Source of the DNA: a virus
Strand: one strand, 5' to 3'
Virus record (IMG/VR): IMGVR_UViG_3300027996_000051
Location: 1-49,781 of that record
Length of the DNA stretch: 49,781 bases
Under the pieces are notes generated by a model. It made no database searches and was not told the DNA's origin. It saw only the letters and a program-made list of their open reading frames with translations. The position numbers and the translations under genes are program-made. This document shows positions 16,310 through 23,231 of the stretch, piece by piece (within the stretch, counting starts at the first letter, position 1; each line of letters starts with the position of its first letter).

Positions 16310-16483
16310 ATGTTTATTGATAACTTACTAGATAATTTACTTACACTAGTCGTAATACTTTGTACACTAATTGGCTTTATTCTTTATGGGTCATTATTGG
16401 TTTATGTAGTGGCGATGTTTCAACCGTTATCTTTTCTTTTGATCGGTATAGTATTAATATACTTAGGAGTAAGAAGTTATTGA
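16310..16483 (+). CDS. 57-residue membrane protein
   Basis: Two long hydrophobic helices (about residues 9-36 and 40-53) and a basic last turn (GVRSY). ATG at 16310 follows TAAAGGATCAATC. Together with 16066 it forms a cluster of tiny membrane proteins. Function unknown. Confidence 0.6.
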   Translation: MFIDNLLDNLLTLVVILCTLIGFILYGSLLVYVVAMFQPLSFLLIGIVLIYLGVRSY

Positions 16484-16770
16484 AAGTTGACTTTTGGGTA
16501 TAGAACTCTTTACCTGTAGTGGCGAAAAGCCTGTAAGGTATTGATTTCTTGTTAACTCTTATCGTGATTCCCGAGTTAAAAGTATGCAGTAATTTCTAGT
16601 ACTTAGAGCAACGCTTTCCGCTAGTCGATTCTGGCTTTCTCGATTCTAGTAATCAGTCTTATTGCATTTCAGCTTAAAGTCTACCCTAAACTTATTTTGT
16701 TTAGTATCGCCCTGATTCCTGTCCCTTTAGGTTCTTTCGTTCCATACGGTTTTTTTTACGGTCGTTAATC
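16484..16770. other. Gene-free stretch with an inverted repeat
   Basis: No gene is seen. It contains a weak promoter-like TTGACT-N17-TTACCT (16487), one exact GTAGTGGCGAAAA (16516-16528), the inverted repeat TTAACTC-N14-GAGTTAA near 16553-16580, two direct copies of TCGATTCT, and the hairpin CTAAAC/GTTTAG near 16687-16705 that may end the minus-strand gene's transcript. Confidence 0.45.
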
Positions 16771-16971
16771 TTATACGTTCTTCAAAGCTTCGGATATTTT
16801 GTCCGATGCTGTCTTTCTATTCATATTAGAATCAAATCTTATGCCAAGTTTACGCATCAATGAAATTTGTTTAGCAGTTACTTTCTTAGACTTGTTTTTA
16901 GCGATTGACTCACCTTTTTGTCTTCTAACCTTTTCTTCTAAATTTCGTTTACCATAATTCATTTTTGACAT
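16771..16971 (-). CDS. Small basic protein under a late-type promoter
   Basis: 66 residues, very basic N-terminal half. The C-terminal module TAKQISLMRKLGIRFDSN with TASDKISEALK resembles a short helical module seen at the ends of phage and plasmid DNA-processing proteins. It is the only minus-strand gene in the right arm, and it has the same 21-bp late motif as the virion operons (16985-17005), so it should be expressed late, against early transcription. Function unknown. Confidence 0.7.
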   Translation of the reverse strand: MSKMNYGKRNLEEKVRRQKGESIAKNKSKKVTAKQISLMRKLGIRFDSNMNRKTASDKISEALKNV

Positions 16972-17326
16972 ATTATTCTCTCTTAATATATAGTTGCTAA
17001 AATGTAGCTAACTTGTGTCATCTTTTTTATCTATCAATATTCTAATCATCATAGGTTTTATCTATTTAACATTTGTTAATCCTATAAGAATTTCGATTGC
17101 TACTATAATTATCTCATATTATCCTCAATATTGCAATACCTAATTTTTGTGGCAATTAATTAAAGAATATACGCTGTAACTAGAATCTGTTTATGCTTAT
17201 GCCTCCAGATATTGTCAAGCTGATACCTTGCTGAGAGCATTTAAAAGTATTATTGATACTAGGTTAAGGACTCCGATAAAATGGCTGTAGTGGCGAATAT
17301 GGAGCTTAGAAGGCTATGAATAGATT
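16972..17326. other. Gene-free AT-rich stretch
   Basis: It holds the late motif of the minus-strand gene, small inverted repeats (AGTAT-N5-ATACT near 17250 and ATTGC/GCAAT near 17130), and an exact GTAGTGGC copy at 17287. Nothing else is supported. Confidence 0.4.
16985..17005 (-). promoter_or_regulatory. Late-type promoter motif, copy 4
   Basis: Minus strand ACATTTTAGCAACTATATATT, about 14 bases before the ATG at 16971. It matches copy 2 at 20 of 21 positions. It is the only strong copy outside the left arm. Confidence 0.7.
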
Positions 17327-17428
17327 ATGTTTAGGGAAAATTTGCGTGACCTTAAGAATTATTTAGTTGACAGCGGAAAAGTTACGGAAGTCAAGGATTA
17401 TTTACTTAATTTTTCTTTAGTAAAATAA
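17327..17428 (+). CDS. Possible 33-residue protein
   Basis: MFRENLRDLKNYLVDSGKV begins a charged helical peptide. The nearest purine-rich site (AGAAGG) is 13 bases or more upstream, so translation is uncertain. No promoter was found. Confidence 0.3.
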   Translation: MFRENLRDLKNYLVDSGKVTEVKDYLLNFSLVK

Positions 17429-17450
17429 TTTGAGTAGTGGCGTTTTTTGG

Positions 17451-17479
17451 TTGACTTATTATGACGCATGGTGTAAACT
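17451..17479 (+). promoter_or_regulatory. Early promoter with ACGCA spacer element
   Basis: TTGACT, 17-bp spacer with GACGCATGG, TAAACT. The downstream leader TATATATAGGAACTTAAC plus GAGGAGTTAAAAA is nearly identical to that of the promoter at 19584. Confidence 0.75.
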
Positions 17480-17509
17480 ATATATAGGAACTTAACGAGG
17501 AGTTAAAAA

Positions 17510-17755
17510 ATGATTCATTTACTACAACTTTACAAGATGATCGACGACAAGAAATTATTCATAGGGATATTCAACGGATTTTTTCATGAATGTCAAGATA
17601 TGGGTTATGCAGGAGGTTTTGAAGATGAGCTATTTAATGAGATGCTTTTAAACCATTTTGGACTTGAAATTGAGTGTTCTAAGCAATTAAATAGAATCAC
17701 AAACGCAGTACTTGATAAATTAGATTTAAGTTTTTTAGAGTCGATAGTAAGATAA
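17510..17755 (+). CDS. Unknown small early protein
   Basis: 81 residues, helical, Leu/Phe-rich and acidic. It is the first gene after its own promoter, with an ACGAGGAGTTAAAAA ribosome site. Its final codons run into the next promoter. No family is recognised. Confidence 0.7.
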   Translation: MIHLLQLYKMIDDKKLFIGIFNGFFHECQDMGYAGGFEDELFNEMLLNHFGLEIECSKQLNRITNAVLDKLDLSFLESIVR

Positions 17756-17758
17756 AGC

Positions 17759-17787
17759 TTGACAAGATTAACGCAGTATGTTATAAT
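17759..17787 (+). promoter_or_regulatory. Early promoter with ACGCA spacer element
   Basis: Perfect TTGACA and TATAAT, 17-bp spacer with ACGCA at positions 7-11 exactly as in the promoter at 16008, then TAATTAAC. Confidence 0.85.
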
Positions 17788-17816
17788 TAATTAACACTTA
17801 AACAAAGGAAATAAAA

Positions 17817-18113
17817 ATGAAACAAACTATTAACTTTTCACAATTTTGCGACGCTTTTCATAACATGGGTAGAGAAGATCAATTCAGCTATGAGGGCAAA
17901 AAAGCTTTATTCGAGTATTTAGAGCAATTATCAGACGATTGCGGTATTGAAATTGAATTAGATGTAATTGCATTATGTTGCGAATATTCGGAATATAGTG
18001 ACCTTGAAGAGATTCAAGAGGATTATACTAATATTGAAAGTTTAGAAGATTTATATGACCATACTCAAGTAATCGAGTTCAATAATGATTCTTTAATCAT
18101 AGCGAGGTATTAA
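17817..18113 (+). CDS. Conserved small acidic phage protein
   Basis: 98 residues. The pattern F-DAFHNMGREDQFSYEG, then ALFEYLEQL, IELDVIALCCEYSEY and acidic -VIEFNNDSLIIARY is one I know from a widespread small protein of phages and mobile elements whose role is not established. It has its own promoter at 17759. It is acidic, so DNA mimicry or inhibition of a host factor is possible but speculative. Confidence 0.75.
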   Translation: MKQTINFSQFCDAFHNMGREDQFSYEGKKALFEYLEQLSDDCGIEIELDVIALCCEYSEYSDLEEIQEDYTNIESLEDLYDHTQVIEFNNDSLIIARY

Positions 18114-18149
18114 TATGACAAAAAATAATGGAAGGGACGCAAATAAAGC

Positions 18150-18178
18150 TTGACTTGTAATTGACGCTATGCTATAAT
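18150..18178 (+). promoter_or_regulatory. Early promoter with ACGCT spacer element
   Basis: TTGACT, 17-bp spacer containing GACGCTATG, TATAAT. It drives 18220 and the following overlapping genes. Confidence 0.8.
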
Positions 18179-18219
18179 AAAGTAAGAGGAAAACTTAACA
18201 ACTAACAAAAGGAATTAAA

Positions 18220-18618
18220 ATGAGAAACTTTCAAAATGTAATTATCTTATCAGCGGAATTATCAACGAATACTTTCGAGGGTAACAGACAACGTACTCTA
18301 AATTTAAAAGGTTGCTTAGAGGACTTAAATATATCTCATAAAGGAGCTACTGGAGTTTATAAAGGTGATTCGGAAGTTTCTTTCGTTTGTTTACCTAAAA
18401 ACTTAGAAGAAATCGAGGCTTTAAAAGATTTTGCTTTTAAGAACTTCAAGCAAGAGTCTGTTTTAATGCAAGATACTAGCGGAACGTGTCACTTAATTTA
18501 TGAAGATGATTCAAGCGAATCAATCGGCAAATTTAGGACTGTTAATCCAAAACTCACAGACGTTTTAGAATCTTATACTGTTTTAAATGGCGTAGTATAT
18601 ACAACTGAGGTGGTATAA
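18220..18618 (+). CDS. Unknown early protein
   Basis: 132 residues, mixed alpha/beta. NRQRTLNLKGCLEDL, then a beta segment VSFVCLPKN, then FKQESVLMQDTSGTCHLIYED suggest a compact domain of a type seen in small phage proteins (loosely DUF3293-like; weak). ACAAAAGGAATTAAA precedes the ATG. The stop overlaps the next start as TAATG. Confidence 0.65.
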   Translation: MRNFQNVIILSAELSTNTFEGNRQRTLNLKGCLEDLNISHKGATGVYKGDSEVSFVCLPKNLEEIEALKDFAFKNFKQESVLMQDTSGTCHLIYEDDSSESIGKFRTVNPKLTDVLESYTVLNGVVYTTEVV

Positions 18619-18788
18619 TGAAAAAAGTTAGGACGTTAGACAAGGTTATTAAGGGACAAATCGTATCATTTAAAAAGGGTAGGGACGCAAAAAAGAAATA
18701 TGAAGTTATTAATGTTAGAAAATTAATTCCAATACTTGACGAGCCTAAAGGCTATCTAGTAGAATTAGAGGAGGTTAAGAGTGAGTAA
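18618..18788 (+). CDS. Small basic protein
   Basis: 56 residues, Lys-rich with a beta C-terminus. TAATG overlap upstream and 8 bases of overlap downstream. It carries an AGGGACGCAAA element in its coding sequence, echoing the promoter spacer motif. Confidence 0.6.
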   Translation: MKKVRTLDKVIKGQIVSFKKGRDAKKKYEVINVRKLIPILDEPKGYLVELEEVKSE

Positions 18789-19101
18789 ATTTAAAGTAGG
18801 AGATGAAGTTAAAATTATAAGGCTTTTAAGTGAGAGTAGTTTGCATAAAGTAGGAGATATATTTAATATATATAGTTTAGATGATATAGGGGGAGAAGTT
18901 TACAGAAAATCAGAAGAAGTAGGGGACTATTTTTATGAGTCAGAAATAGAGCATGTAGAGCCAAAAATCGAGACTACAGATTTAACAAAAGACTTAAAAA
19001 AAGCCTTGACATTTTTAGATTTACATGATAAGGATCAATTTATGATGGATAATATCGTTTCGACGTTAGAGGATAATATTGATGAAATTAGAAGAACTTA
19101 A
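18781..19101 (+). CDS. Small protein with SH3-like N-terminus
   Basis: 106 residues, GTG start behind GAGGAGGTTAAGA. The N-terminal MSKFKVGDEVKIIRLL and following strands look like a small SH3/KOW-type barrel; the C-terminus is helical and acidic. No family is recognised. Confidence 0.65.
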   Translation: MSKFKVGDEVKIIRLLSESSLHKVGDIFNIYSLDDIGGEVYRKSEEVGDYFYESEIEHVEPKIETTDLTKDLKKALTFLDLHDKDQFMMDNIVSTLEDNIDEIRRT

Positions 19102-19390
19102 GGAATCTTTAGTTGACAATTTTGATGCATCATGGCACGCTATTAGACGCATGGTGCAAAGAGATATCGATAAACTTGATATGATAAAAGCTATAAAAAA
19201 TGGACGTGTTCAATATTGTATGGACGATGTTATTAAGTTTAAAAATGATGATATTATAATAGTAGTATCCTCATTGACGGCCAAAATTATAACTGTAATG
19301 ATTCAAGGTAACAAACAAGGTAAACCGAGTAAACAACGAAAAAATAGGATTGCCAAGAAAAAGAGGCGGTCATGGAAGGAGAAATTATAA
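19082..19390 (+). CDS. DUF4258-like protein with basic tail
   Basis: 102 residues from the ATG at 19082. The segment WHAIRRMVQRDIDKLDMI with AIKNGRVQY matches the DUF4258 pattern (His-x3-Arg-Met--Arg-x-Ile), a family found in phages and toxin-like loci. The last 30 residues are very basic (QRKNRIAKKKRRSWKEKL), so nucleic-acid binding is likely. It overlaps the previous gene by 20 bases. Confidence 0.6.
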   Translation: MKLEELKESLVDNFDASWHAIRRMVQRDIDKLDMIKAIKNGRVQYCMDDVIKFKNDDIIIVVSSLTAKIITVMIQGNKQGKPSKQRKNRIAKKKRRSWKEKL

Positions 19391-19506
19391 TGGATTTATA
19401 TGTAAAAACAAAAGAAGCTAGAGTTTTGGAAAAGTTAATAGACCTTGCAATAAAAAAAGACTATATTTCTATAGAATTTGAAGATTATGAACTAGAGGTT
19501 TTATAA
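19390..19506 (+). CDS. 38-residue protein
   Basis: Helix plus acidic end (FEDYELEVL). AAGGAGAAATTATA precedes the ATG, and its end overlaps the next start as TAATG. Confidence 0.55.
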   Translation: MDLYVKTKEARVLEKLIDLAIKKDYISIEFEDYELEVL

Positions 19507-19580
19507 TGGACACAATTGCAATGATTTTATGTATTGGCACAATATTTGCAGTAATTAAATTATATAATAGTGTTAAATAG
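19506..19580 (+). CDS. 24-residue membrane peptide
   Basis: MDTIAMILCIGTIFAVIKLY begins a single hydrophobic helix with a short polar end. TAATG overlap upstream argues for coupled translation. Function unknown. Confidence 0.45.
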   Translation: MDTIAMILCIGTIFAVIKLYNSVK

Positions 19581-19583
19581 TTG

Positions 19584-19612
19584 TTGACACGATGCAATAA
19601 AAATGTTATAAT
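19584..19612 (+). promoter_or_regulatory. Early promoter with ATGCA spacer element
   Basis: TTGACA, 17-bp spacer beginning CGATGCA, TATAAT. Its leader is nearly identical to that of the promoter at 17451. Confidence 0.85.
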
Positions 19613-19641
19613 ATATATAGGAACTTAACGAGGAGTTAAAA

Positions 19642-19866
19642 ATGGATAAAAGAGATTTATTTTTCGCCAATAAAAAAAGAATCGAGCAAGTTTGGAAATT
19701 GTTAGAGGTTTCTATGGAATTATTAAACGATATTGTAGATACTACGGATTCTAGTTTTTCAAATTCTTATGAGGTTTATGAGCTACTTAGTAAAGCAAAT
19801 GGTGATCTATACGAAACTTATGACGATAATATAACTAAATTTAGTGAAAATAAAACCTTGACATAA
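19642..19866 (+). CDS. Unknown small helical protein
   Basis: 74 residues, acidic and helical. CGAGGAGTTAAAA ribosome site. Its last codons (ACC TTG ACA TAA) form the -35 box of the next promoter, so coding and promoter sequence overlap. Confidence 0.65.
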   Translation: MDKRDLFFANKKRIEQVWKLLEVSMELLNDIVDTTDSSFSNSYEVYELLSKANGDLYETYDDNITKFSENKTLT

Positions 19867-19886
19867 ATAACGCGATATGTTATAAT
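19858..19886 (+). promoter_or_regulatory. Early promoter with ACGCG spacer element
   Basis: TTGACA, 17-bp spacer with ACGCG at positions 7-11, TATAAT, then TAATTAAGAC. The -35 overlaps the stop region of the preceding gene. Confidence 0.85.
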
Positions 19887-19912
19887 TAATTAAGACTTAA
19901 CAAGGAGATAAA

Positions 19913-20260
19913 ATGAGTTGGAGTGATAAAGCGTATGACAATTGGAAACTATCAAGTCCACCTGAATGGGAAAATGAAATCGAGGTTTTTAAAGCTGAAA
20001 ATTATCAAGCTTATAGTACTAGTGAAGATGATACTCAAAAGTTTGAGGAGGCTATGGAATCGGTTCAATACCATGTGATTCAACCCGAATATGATTCAAG
20101 AGAAGAGTACCTTGAAGAGTGTGAGGGTAATTTTTCAGATGATTTTGATATGCATTGTGAGGAGTATAGAGCCATAGAAGCGTTTCAAGAAAATGAGTAT
20201 AGTTTATATTTAGATGCAGTAGAAAACGGCTATAAAGGCAAATTTAAGAGGAGATTTTAG
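19913..20260 (+). CDS. Very acidic early protein
   Basis: 115 residues with strong Glu/Asp/Tyr content and few basic residues until the C-terminal FKRRF. AACAAGGAGATAAA ribosome site. Strongly acidic early proteins are often DNA mimics or inhibitors, but no family is recognised here. Confidence 0.65.
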   Translation: MSWSDKAYDNWKLSSPPEWENEIEVFKAENYQAYSTSEDDTQKFEEAMESVQYHVIQPEYDSREEYLEECEGNFSDDFDMHCEEYRAIEAFQENEYSLYLDAVENGYKGKFKRRF

Positions 20261-20261
20261 T

Positions 20262-20504
20262 ATGAATAATTTACATGATAGGCTTGACAACGTGTTTACA
20301 GTTTTATACGATTACGAGTATATAGATATAGATAAGTTCTATAATTATCCAGAGAATAGCGAGTTGTTAGATACCTTACAAGAAGTAACAAGTCGAGGTT
20401 ACGCAAAATTTGAAGATATGGAATTTTTACAAGAGCTTTACGATAATTTAGATGATTTTATAAAGTTTGAAACAAATTATAATAGTACAATAGGAGATTT
20501 TTAA
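20262..20504 (+). CDS. Acidic early protein
   Basis: 80 residues, Asp/Glu/Tyr/Leu-rich. AGAGGAGATTTTAGT precedes the ATG. It resembles its upstream neighbour in composition only. Confidence 0.6.
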   Translation: MNNLHDRLDNVFTVLYDYEYIDIDKFYNYPENSELLDTLQEVTSRGYAKFEDMEFLQELYDNLDDFIKFETNYNSTIGDF

Positions 20505-20505
20505 T

Positions 20506-20700
20506 ATGCAATATCTATGCCAAAATGGAGAGGATTACGATGAGTGTGAAGAAATTGTAGAAGTTAAAAATAGCGTATGCAATTGTTGTGCCGAAAAAGC
20601 TTATGACTTATATTTAGAAGATTTTTACGGTGGATCAAGTCCAGTGACGCAAAAAGAGCGATATGAAGATACTATGAAAAAATTACATGGTATCAAATAA
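20506..20700 (+). CDS. Small Cys-containing acidic protein
   Basis: 64 residues. Cysteines at C5, C14 and the CNCC group (about 25-28) could bind zinc. AGGAGATTTTTAAT precedes the ATG. Function unknown. Confidence 0.6.
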   Translation: MQYLCQNGEDYDECEEIVEVKNSVCNCCAEKAYDLYLEDFYGGSSPVTQKERYEDTMKKLHGIK

Positions 20701-20714
20701 GAGCAATAAAGTAC

Positions 20715-20743
20715 TTGACACGACGCATTAAATTTGCTATACT
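20715..20743 (+). promoter_or_regulatory. Early promoter with ACGCA spacer element
   Basis: TTGACA, 17-bp spacer beginning CGACGCATTAAA, TATACT. The promoter, leader and first codons are closely similar to the module at 23174-23264. Confidence 0.85.
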
Positions 20744-20772
20744 AAATAAGAGGAAACAAACAAGGAGATACA

Positions 20773-21312
20773 ATGAAACAAACAATTGAAAAGATTTTAG
20801 ACAAGGCATCGAATCAAGATAGGCATGATGGAAAAATTTGGTATACTAGACTAAATAGACATTGTAGAGATTTAGGGCTTAAATATGGTCAACCGACTTG
20901 GAAAGTTACCGCTATAATGAGTGCATTATCGCCTAGAACATCGTTTCAAAATAACTTACATGATACTGAAAGCTTATTAAAAAATGGTAGAGACGCATAT
21001 TTAAAAAGTCCACTATTTAGAAAAAAAGCTATTGCAATTTATGATGCAACGTGTTATAATGAAGTAAGGTCATTGTTTAGAGAAAAGACAGGACGCAAAA
21101 CATTATCTTTTTGGGAGAACTTAATGTTAGTAGGTAATCGCGCGACAATTGATGTTCATATGATTAGGCATTTAGGAATTGAAGGGAGCTTAACGCAAAA
21201 GAAATATAGAGAAGCTGAATTGGCTATACAAGAGTATGCTGATAAGATTAACATGAAAGCCTATGACCTACAGGCGGTTATATGGTGTACAGTAAGAGGA
21301 GAATCATTTTAA
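20773..21312 (+). CDS. Phage HhH/glycosylase-like protein (DUF7178-type)
   Basis: 179 residues. The layout WYTRLNRHC near the start, then VTAIMSALSPRTSFQNNLHD, KAIAIYDA, GRKTLSFWENL, ATIDVHMIRHLG and LQAVIWCTVRG matches a common phage family whose invariant Ser-Pro-Arg and Thr-Ile-Asp-Val-His resemble a helix-hairpin-helix DNA glycosylase core. A role in DNA repair or modification is inferred; no enzyme activity is known to me for certain. Promoter at 20715. Its first 13 codons belong to a duplicated 5' module shared with 23232. Confidence 0.75.
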   Translation: MKQTIEKILDKASNQDRHDGKIWYTRLNRHCRDLGLKYGQPTWKVTAIMSALSPRTSFQNNLHDTESLLKNGRDAYLKSPLFRKKAIAIYDATCYNEVRSLFREKTGRKTLSFWENLMLVGNRATIDVHMIRHLGIEGSLTQKKYREAELAIQEYADKINMKAYDLQAVIWCTVRGESF

Positions 21313-21566
21313 TGGCAAGTATAAATTATAATGAGAAAAGTACTTTTAAACAACGATTAATATATCTATGTTTGAAAGATATGGATAATAGCGATATTAC
21401 TGCTTTAATGGTAGGAGGTTTTAAAGGTTTTGATAATTTTACAGAAGAAGAGTTGATGGAATCGGTTAAAGATAGGTATGAACTATATGACGACCATAAT
21501 GATGAACAGGTTTACAAATTAACTAAATTAATTATAACACAAACTGTTGAGGAGATTTTTGAATGA
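21312..21566 (+). CDS. Unknown small protein
   Basis: 84 residues from MASINYNEKSTF. This ATG overlaps the upstream stop as TAATG; the frame extends upstream only as overlap with the previous gene. Acidic and helical. ATGA overlap downstream. Confidence 0.65.
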   Translation: MASINYNEKSTFKQRLIYLCLKDMDNSDITALMVGGFKGFDNFTEEELMESVKDRYELYDDHNDEQVYKLTKLIITQTVEEIFE

Positions 21567-21817
21567 ATACACAAGAAATTAAAAAATTAGTAGGTAACAA
21601 GATTTTTTCAGCTACGTTTATCAAGAAAAACGGCGAAAAAAGGAAGATTTTATGTAAGTTAGGAGTAAAAAAGCATCTTAAGGGTGGCGAAAAGAAATAT
21701 GACGCTGAGAGCCTTAATTTACTGACTGTATGGAGCTTTGATAAGAAAGCCTATAGAACTATCAACTTAAGTACGTTAACGCAAATAAAGGCAAATGGTG
21801 AGGTTATAGAGCTATGA
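21563..21817 (+). CDS. Unknown basic beta-rich protein
   Basis: 84 residues. The sequence around FSATFIKKNGEKRKILCKLGV and ESLNLLTVWSFDKKAYRTINL is typical of small SH3-like proteins (WYL/KOW-type barrels) in phages, where such a domain often replaces a DUF2693-like protein. The assignment is only structural. ATGA overlaps on both sides. Confidence 0.6.
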   Translation: MNTQEIKKLVGNKIFSATFIKKNGEKRKILCKLGVKKHLKGGEKKYDAESLNLLTVWSFDKKAYRTINLSTLTQIKANGEVIEL

Positions 21818-21993
21818 ATAAAGATTATCAAAGATCATATACAAAAAAAGCATTGAATAAATTTATTGAAGAGGTATTTGAAATAGCTTATGGAGATGAT
21901 GCAATAAATAGAGAATTTTCTATGAAAAATGTAGTCGAAACTTTAAAAGAATATGCCGAGAAAAGTTGGCAATATGAGGAATTAGATAAATGA
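21814..21993 (+). CDS. Unknown helical protein
   Basis: 59 residues, helical, mixed charge. It is joined by ATGA overlaps to both neighbours. No family is recognised. Confidence 0.65.
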   Translation: MNKDYQRSYTKKALNKFIEEVFEIAYGDDAINREFSMKNVVETLKEYAEKSWQYEELDK

Positions 21994-22151
21994 AAGCATA
22001 CGGAATTTTTACGGACAGTACAGGTAAAGGAATTTTCAAACGAGTAGAGAAGTTTCCTATCTTCATAGAAAAATATGTAGCAGAAGCATATTTAAAAAAG
22101 TATGTAAATATTACAGGTATAAAAGAATTTGTTGTAAGACAATTAGAATAA
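21990..22151 (+). CDS. Unknown small protein
   Basis: 53 residues. MKAYGIFTDSTGKGIFKRVE then KYVAEAYLKKYV resembles small phage proteins with a beta-beta-alpha fold. ATGA overlap upstream. Its last codons contain the -35 of the lipoprotein promoter. Confidence 0.6.
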   Translation: MKAYGIFTDSTGKGIFKRVEKFPIFIEKYVAEAYLKKYVNITGIKEFVVRQLE

Positions 22152-22160
22152 TGATATAAT
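22132..22160 (+). promoter_or_regulatory. Sigma70 promoter, extended -10, for the lipoprotein gene
   Basis: TTGTAA, 17-bp spacer, TATAAT with TGA immediately upstream of the -10 (extended -10). The leader ends in CAAGGAGATTAA before the ATG at 22182. Confidence 0.7.
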
Positions 22161-22181
22161 AGAAATAGTCAAGGAGATTAA

Positions 22182-22943
22182 ATGAAAAAAGTATTAGGAA
22201 TTTTAGCAGTAGTGGTATTGTTACCATTAACAACTTCATGCGGTAAAAATGAAATTATCCAAAGTGTAATGAAAGAATCTATTGACGGTGTAAAGGTAGT
22301 GGCAAAAGGTGCGTTTGATACTATAGATACCGGAGCTAAGGCAGTAAACGATGCGCATAATGAGTCGAAAAGGTTCTTAACAAATGCTAAGAGGGTTGCT
22401 GATAAAGGCTTGACAGATAGTAAAAATTATGTAGACGAGTCCTTAACTGAAAATAAAAGAAACTTAGACGAAAATGCTCATAGACTTATAAGAGATGTCG
22501 GCAAGGAAGTAGAGACTATCGGACAATTTCCTAGAGAATTAGCAAATGATTTATTAGGGACTGATCCTGATAGTAATGAAGATTTAGCCGATTTAGAAAA
22601 TAGGGTGGACTCTCTTTATGATGCATTAAATACGTTAAGCAATCAAGTTAATGATAATAGTGTAGATCAAGATAATTTATCTAATATAATAGCCTCTCAT
22701 ACAGCTTATATACTCAAAGTTGAAAATAATCTATCGGTAGCTGAAGTCATTGATCCATGTGGTGATTATTCTAATCATTTTGACGAGGTGTTATTAGTAA
22801 TGTCAGATGGGTCAATTGTAGCATACTTTGAAAGTAGAGGTAAGAGATTTTTAACTATATTACAAAATGGATCATATAGGACTACAGATAAGCAATCATG
22901 TAGGTTTAAAGTAGTAAATGGAAAATATAAGGGGATTAAATGA
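22182..22943 (+). CDS. Early lipoprotein with long periplasmic helix
   Basis: 253 residues. Signal peptide with lipobox (LTTSC, Cys 20), then about 110 residues of heptad-like helix with recurring Asn, Lys and Asp, and a globular C-terminal domain from about 190 containing DPCGDYSNHFDEVLLVMSDGS and RFLTILQNGSYRTTD and a Cys pair (DPCGD, KQSCRF) suited to a disulfide. Expressed early from its own promoter and sent to the envelope, it could act in superinfection exclusion or membrane remodelling; that is inference. Confidence 0.75.
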   Translation: MKKVLGILAVVVLLPLTTSCGKNEIIQSVMKESIDGVKVVAKGAFDTIDTGAKAVNDAHNESKRFLTNAKRVADKGLTDSKNYVDESLTENKRNLDENAHRLIRDVGKEVETIGQFPRELANDLLGTDPDSNEDLADLENRVDSLYDALNTLSNQVNDNSVDQDNLSNIIASHTAYILKVENNLSVAEVIDPCGDYSNHFDEVLLVMSDGSIVAYFESRGKRFLTILQNGSYRTTDKQSCRFKVVNGKYKGIK

Positions 22944-23122
22944 ATTTAGAAACGATAAAAGAAATTGAAGAGCAAATTGATTACCACTTAGAAACTCATG
23001 ACGAGGCTTTAAAAGAAGGTAACAATGAGATCGTAGCTAACTGTTTACTAGTCATAACGAGCTTAATAGACAGCTTGGACGGTGATACTGTTAACTTAAG
23101 AACAGAAAAAATAATTCAATAA
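22940..23122 (+). CDS. Unknown small helical protein
   Basis: 60 residues, acidic and helical. ATGA overlap with the lipoprotein gene; last gene before a strong terminator. Function unknown. Confidence 0.65.
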   Translation: MNLETIKEIEEQIDYHLETHDEALKEGNNEIVANCLLVITSLIDSLDGDTVNLRTEKIIQ

Positions 23123-23135
23123 TTGTAAAATTTAC

Positions 23136-23164
23136 AGGGTAGGGCGAAAATCCTACCCTCTTTT
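23136..23164 (+). terminator. Rho-independent terminator
   Basis: AGGGTAGG, loop GCGAAAAT, CCTACCCT: a perfect 8-bp stem followed by CTTTT. It closes the lipoprotein transcription unit just before the promoter at 23174. Confidence 0.85.
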
Positions 23165-23173
23165 AAATAGTAC

Positions 23174-23202
23174 TTGACACGATGCATAAGCTTTGATATA
23201 CT
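23174..23202 (+). promoter_or_regulatory. Early promoter with ATGCA spacer element
   Basis: TTGACA, 17-bp spacer beginning CGATGCATAAG, TATACT. Promoter, leader and first codons parallel the module at 20715-20805. Confidence 0.85.
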
Positions 23203-23231
23203 TAATGAGTAGAAACAAACAAGGAGAATAA

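Noticed and set aside
18115-18153. 12-codon frame MTKNNGRDANKA between 17817 and 18220
   Set aside because: Too short to support, and it runs into the promoter at 18150; it may be only leader sequence.
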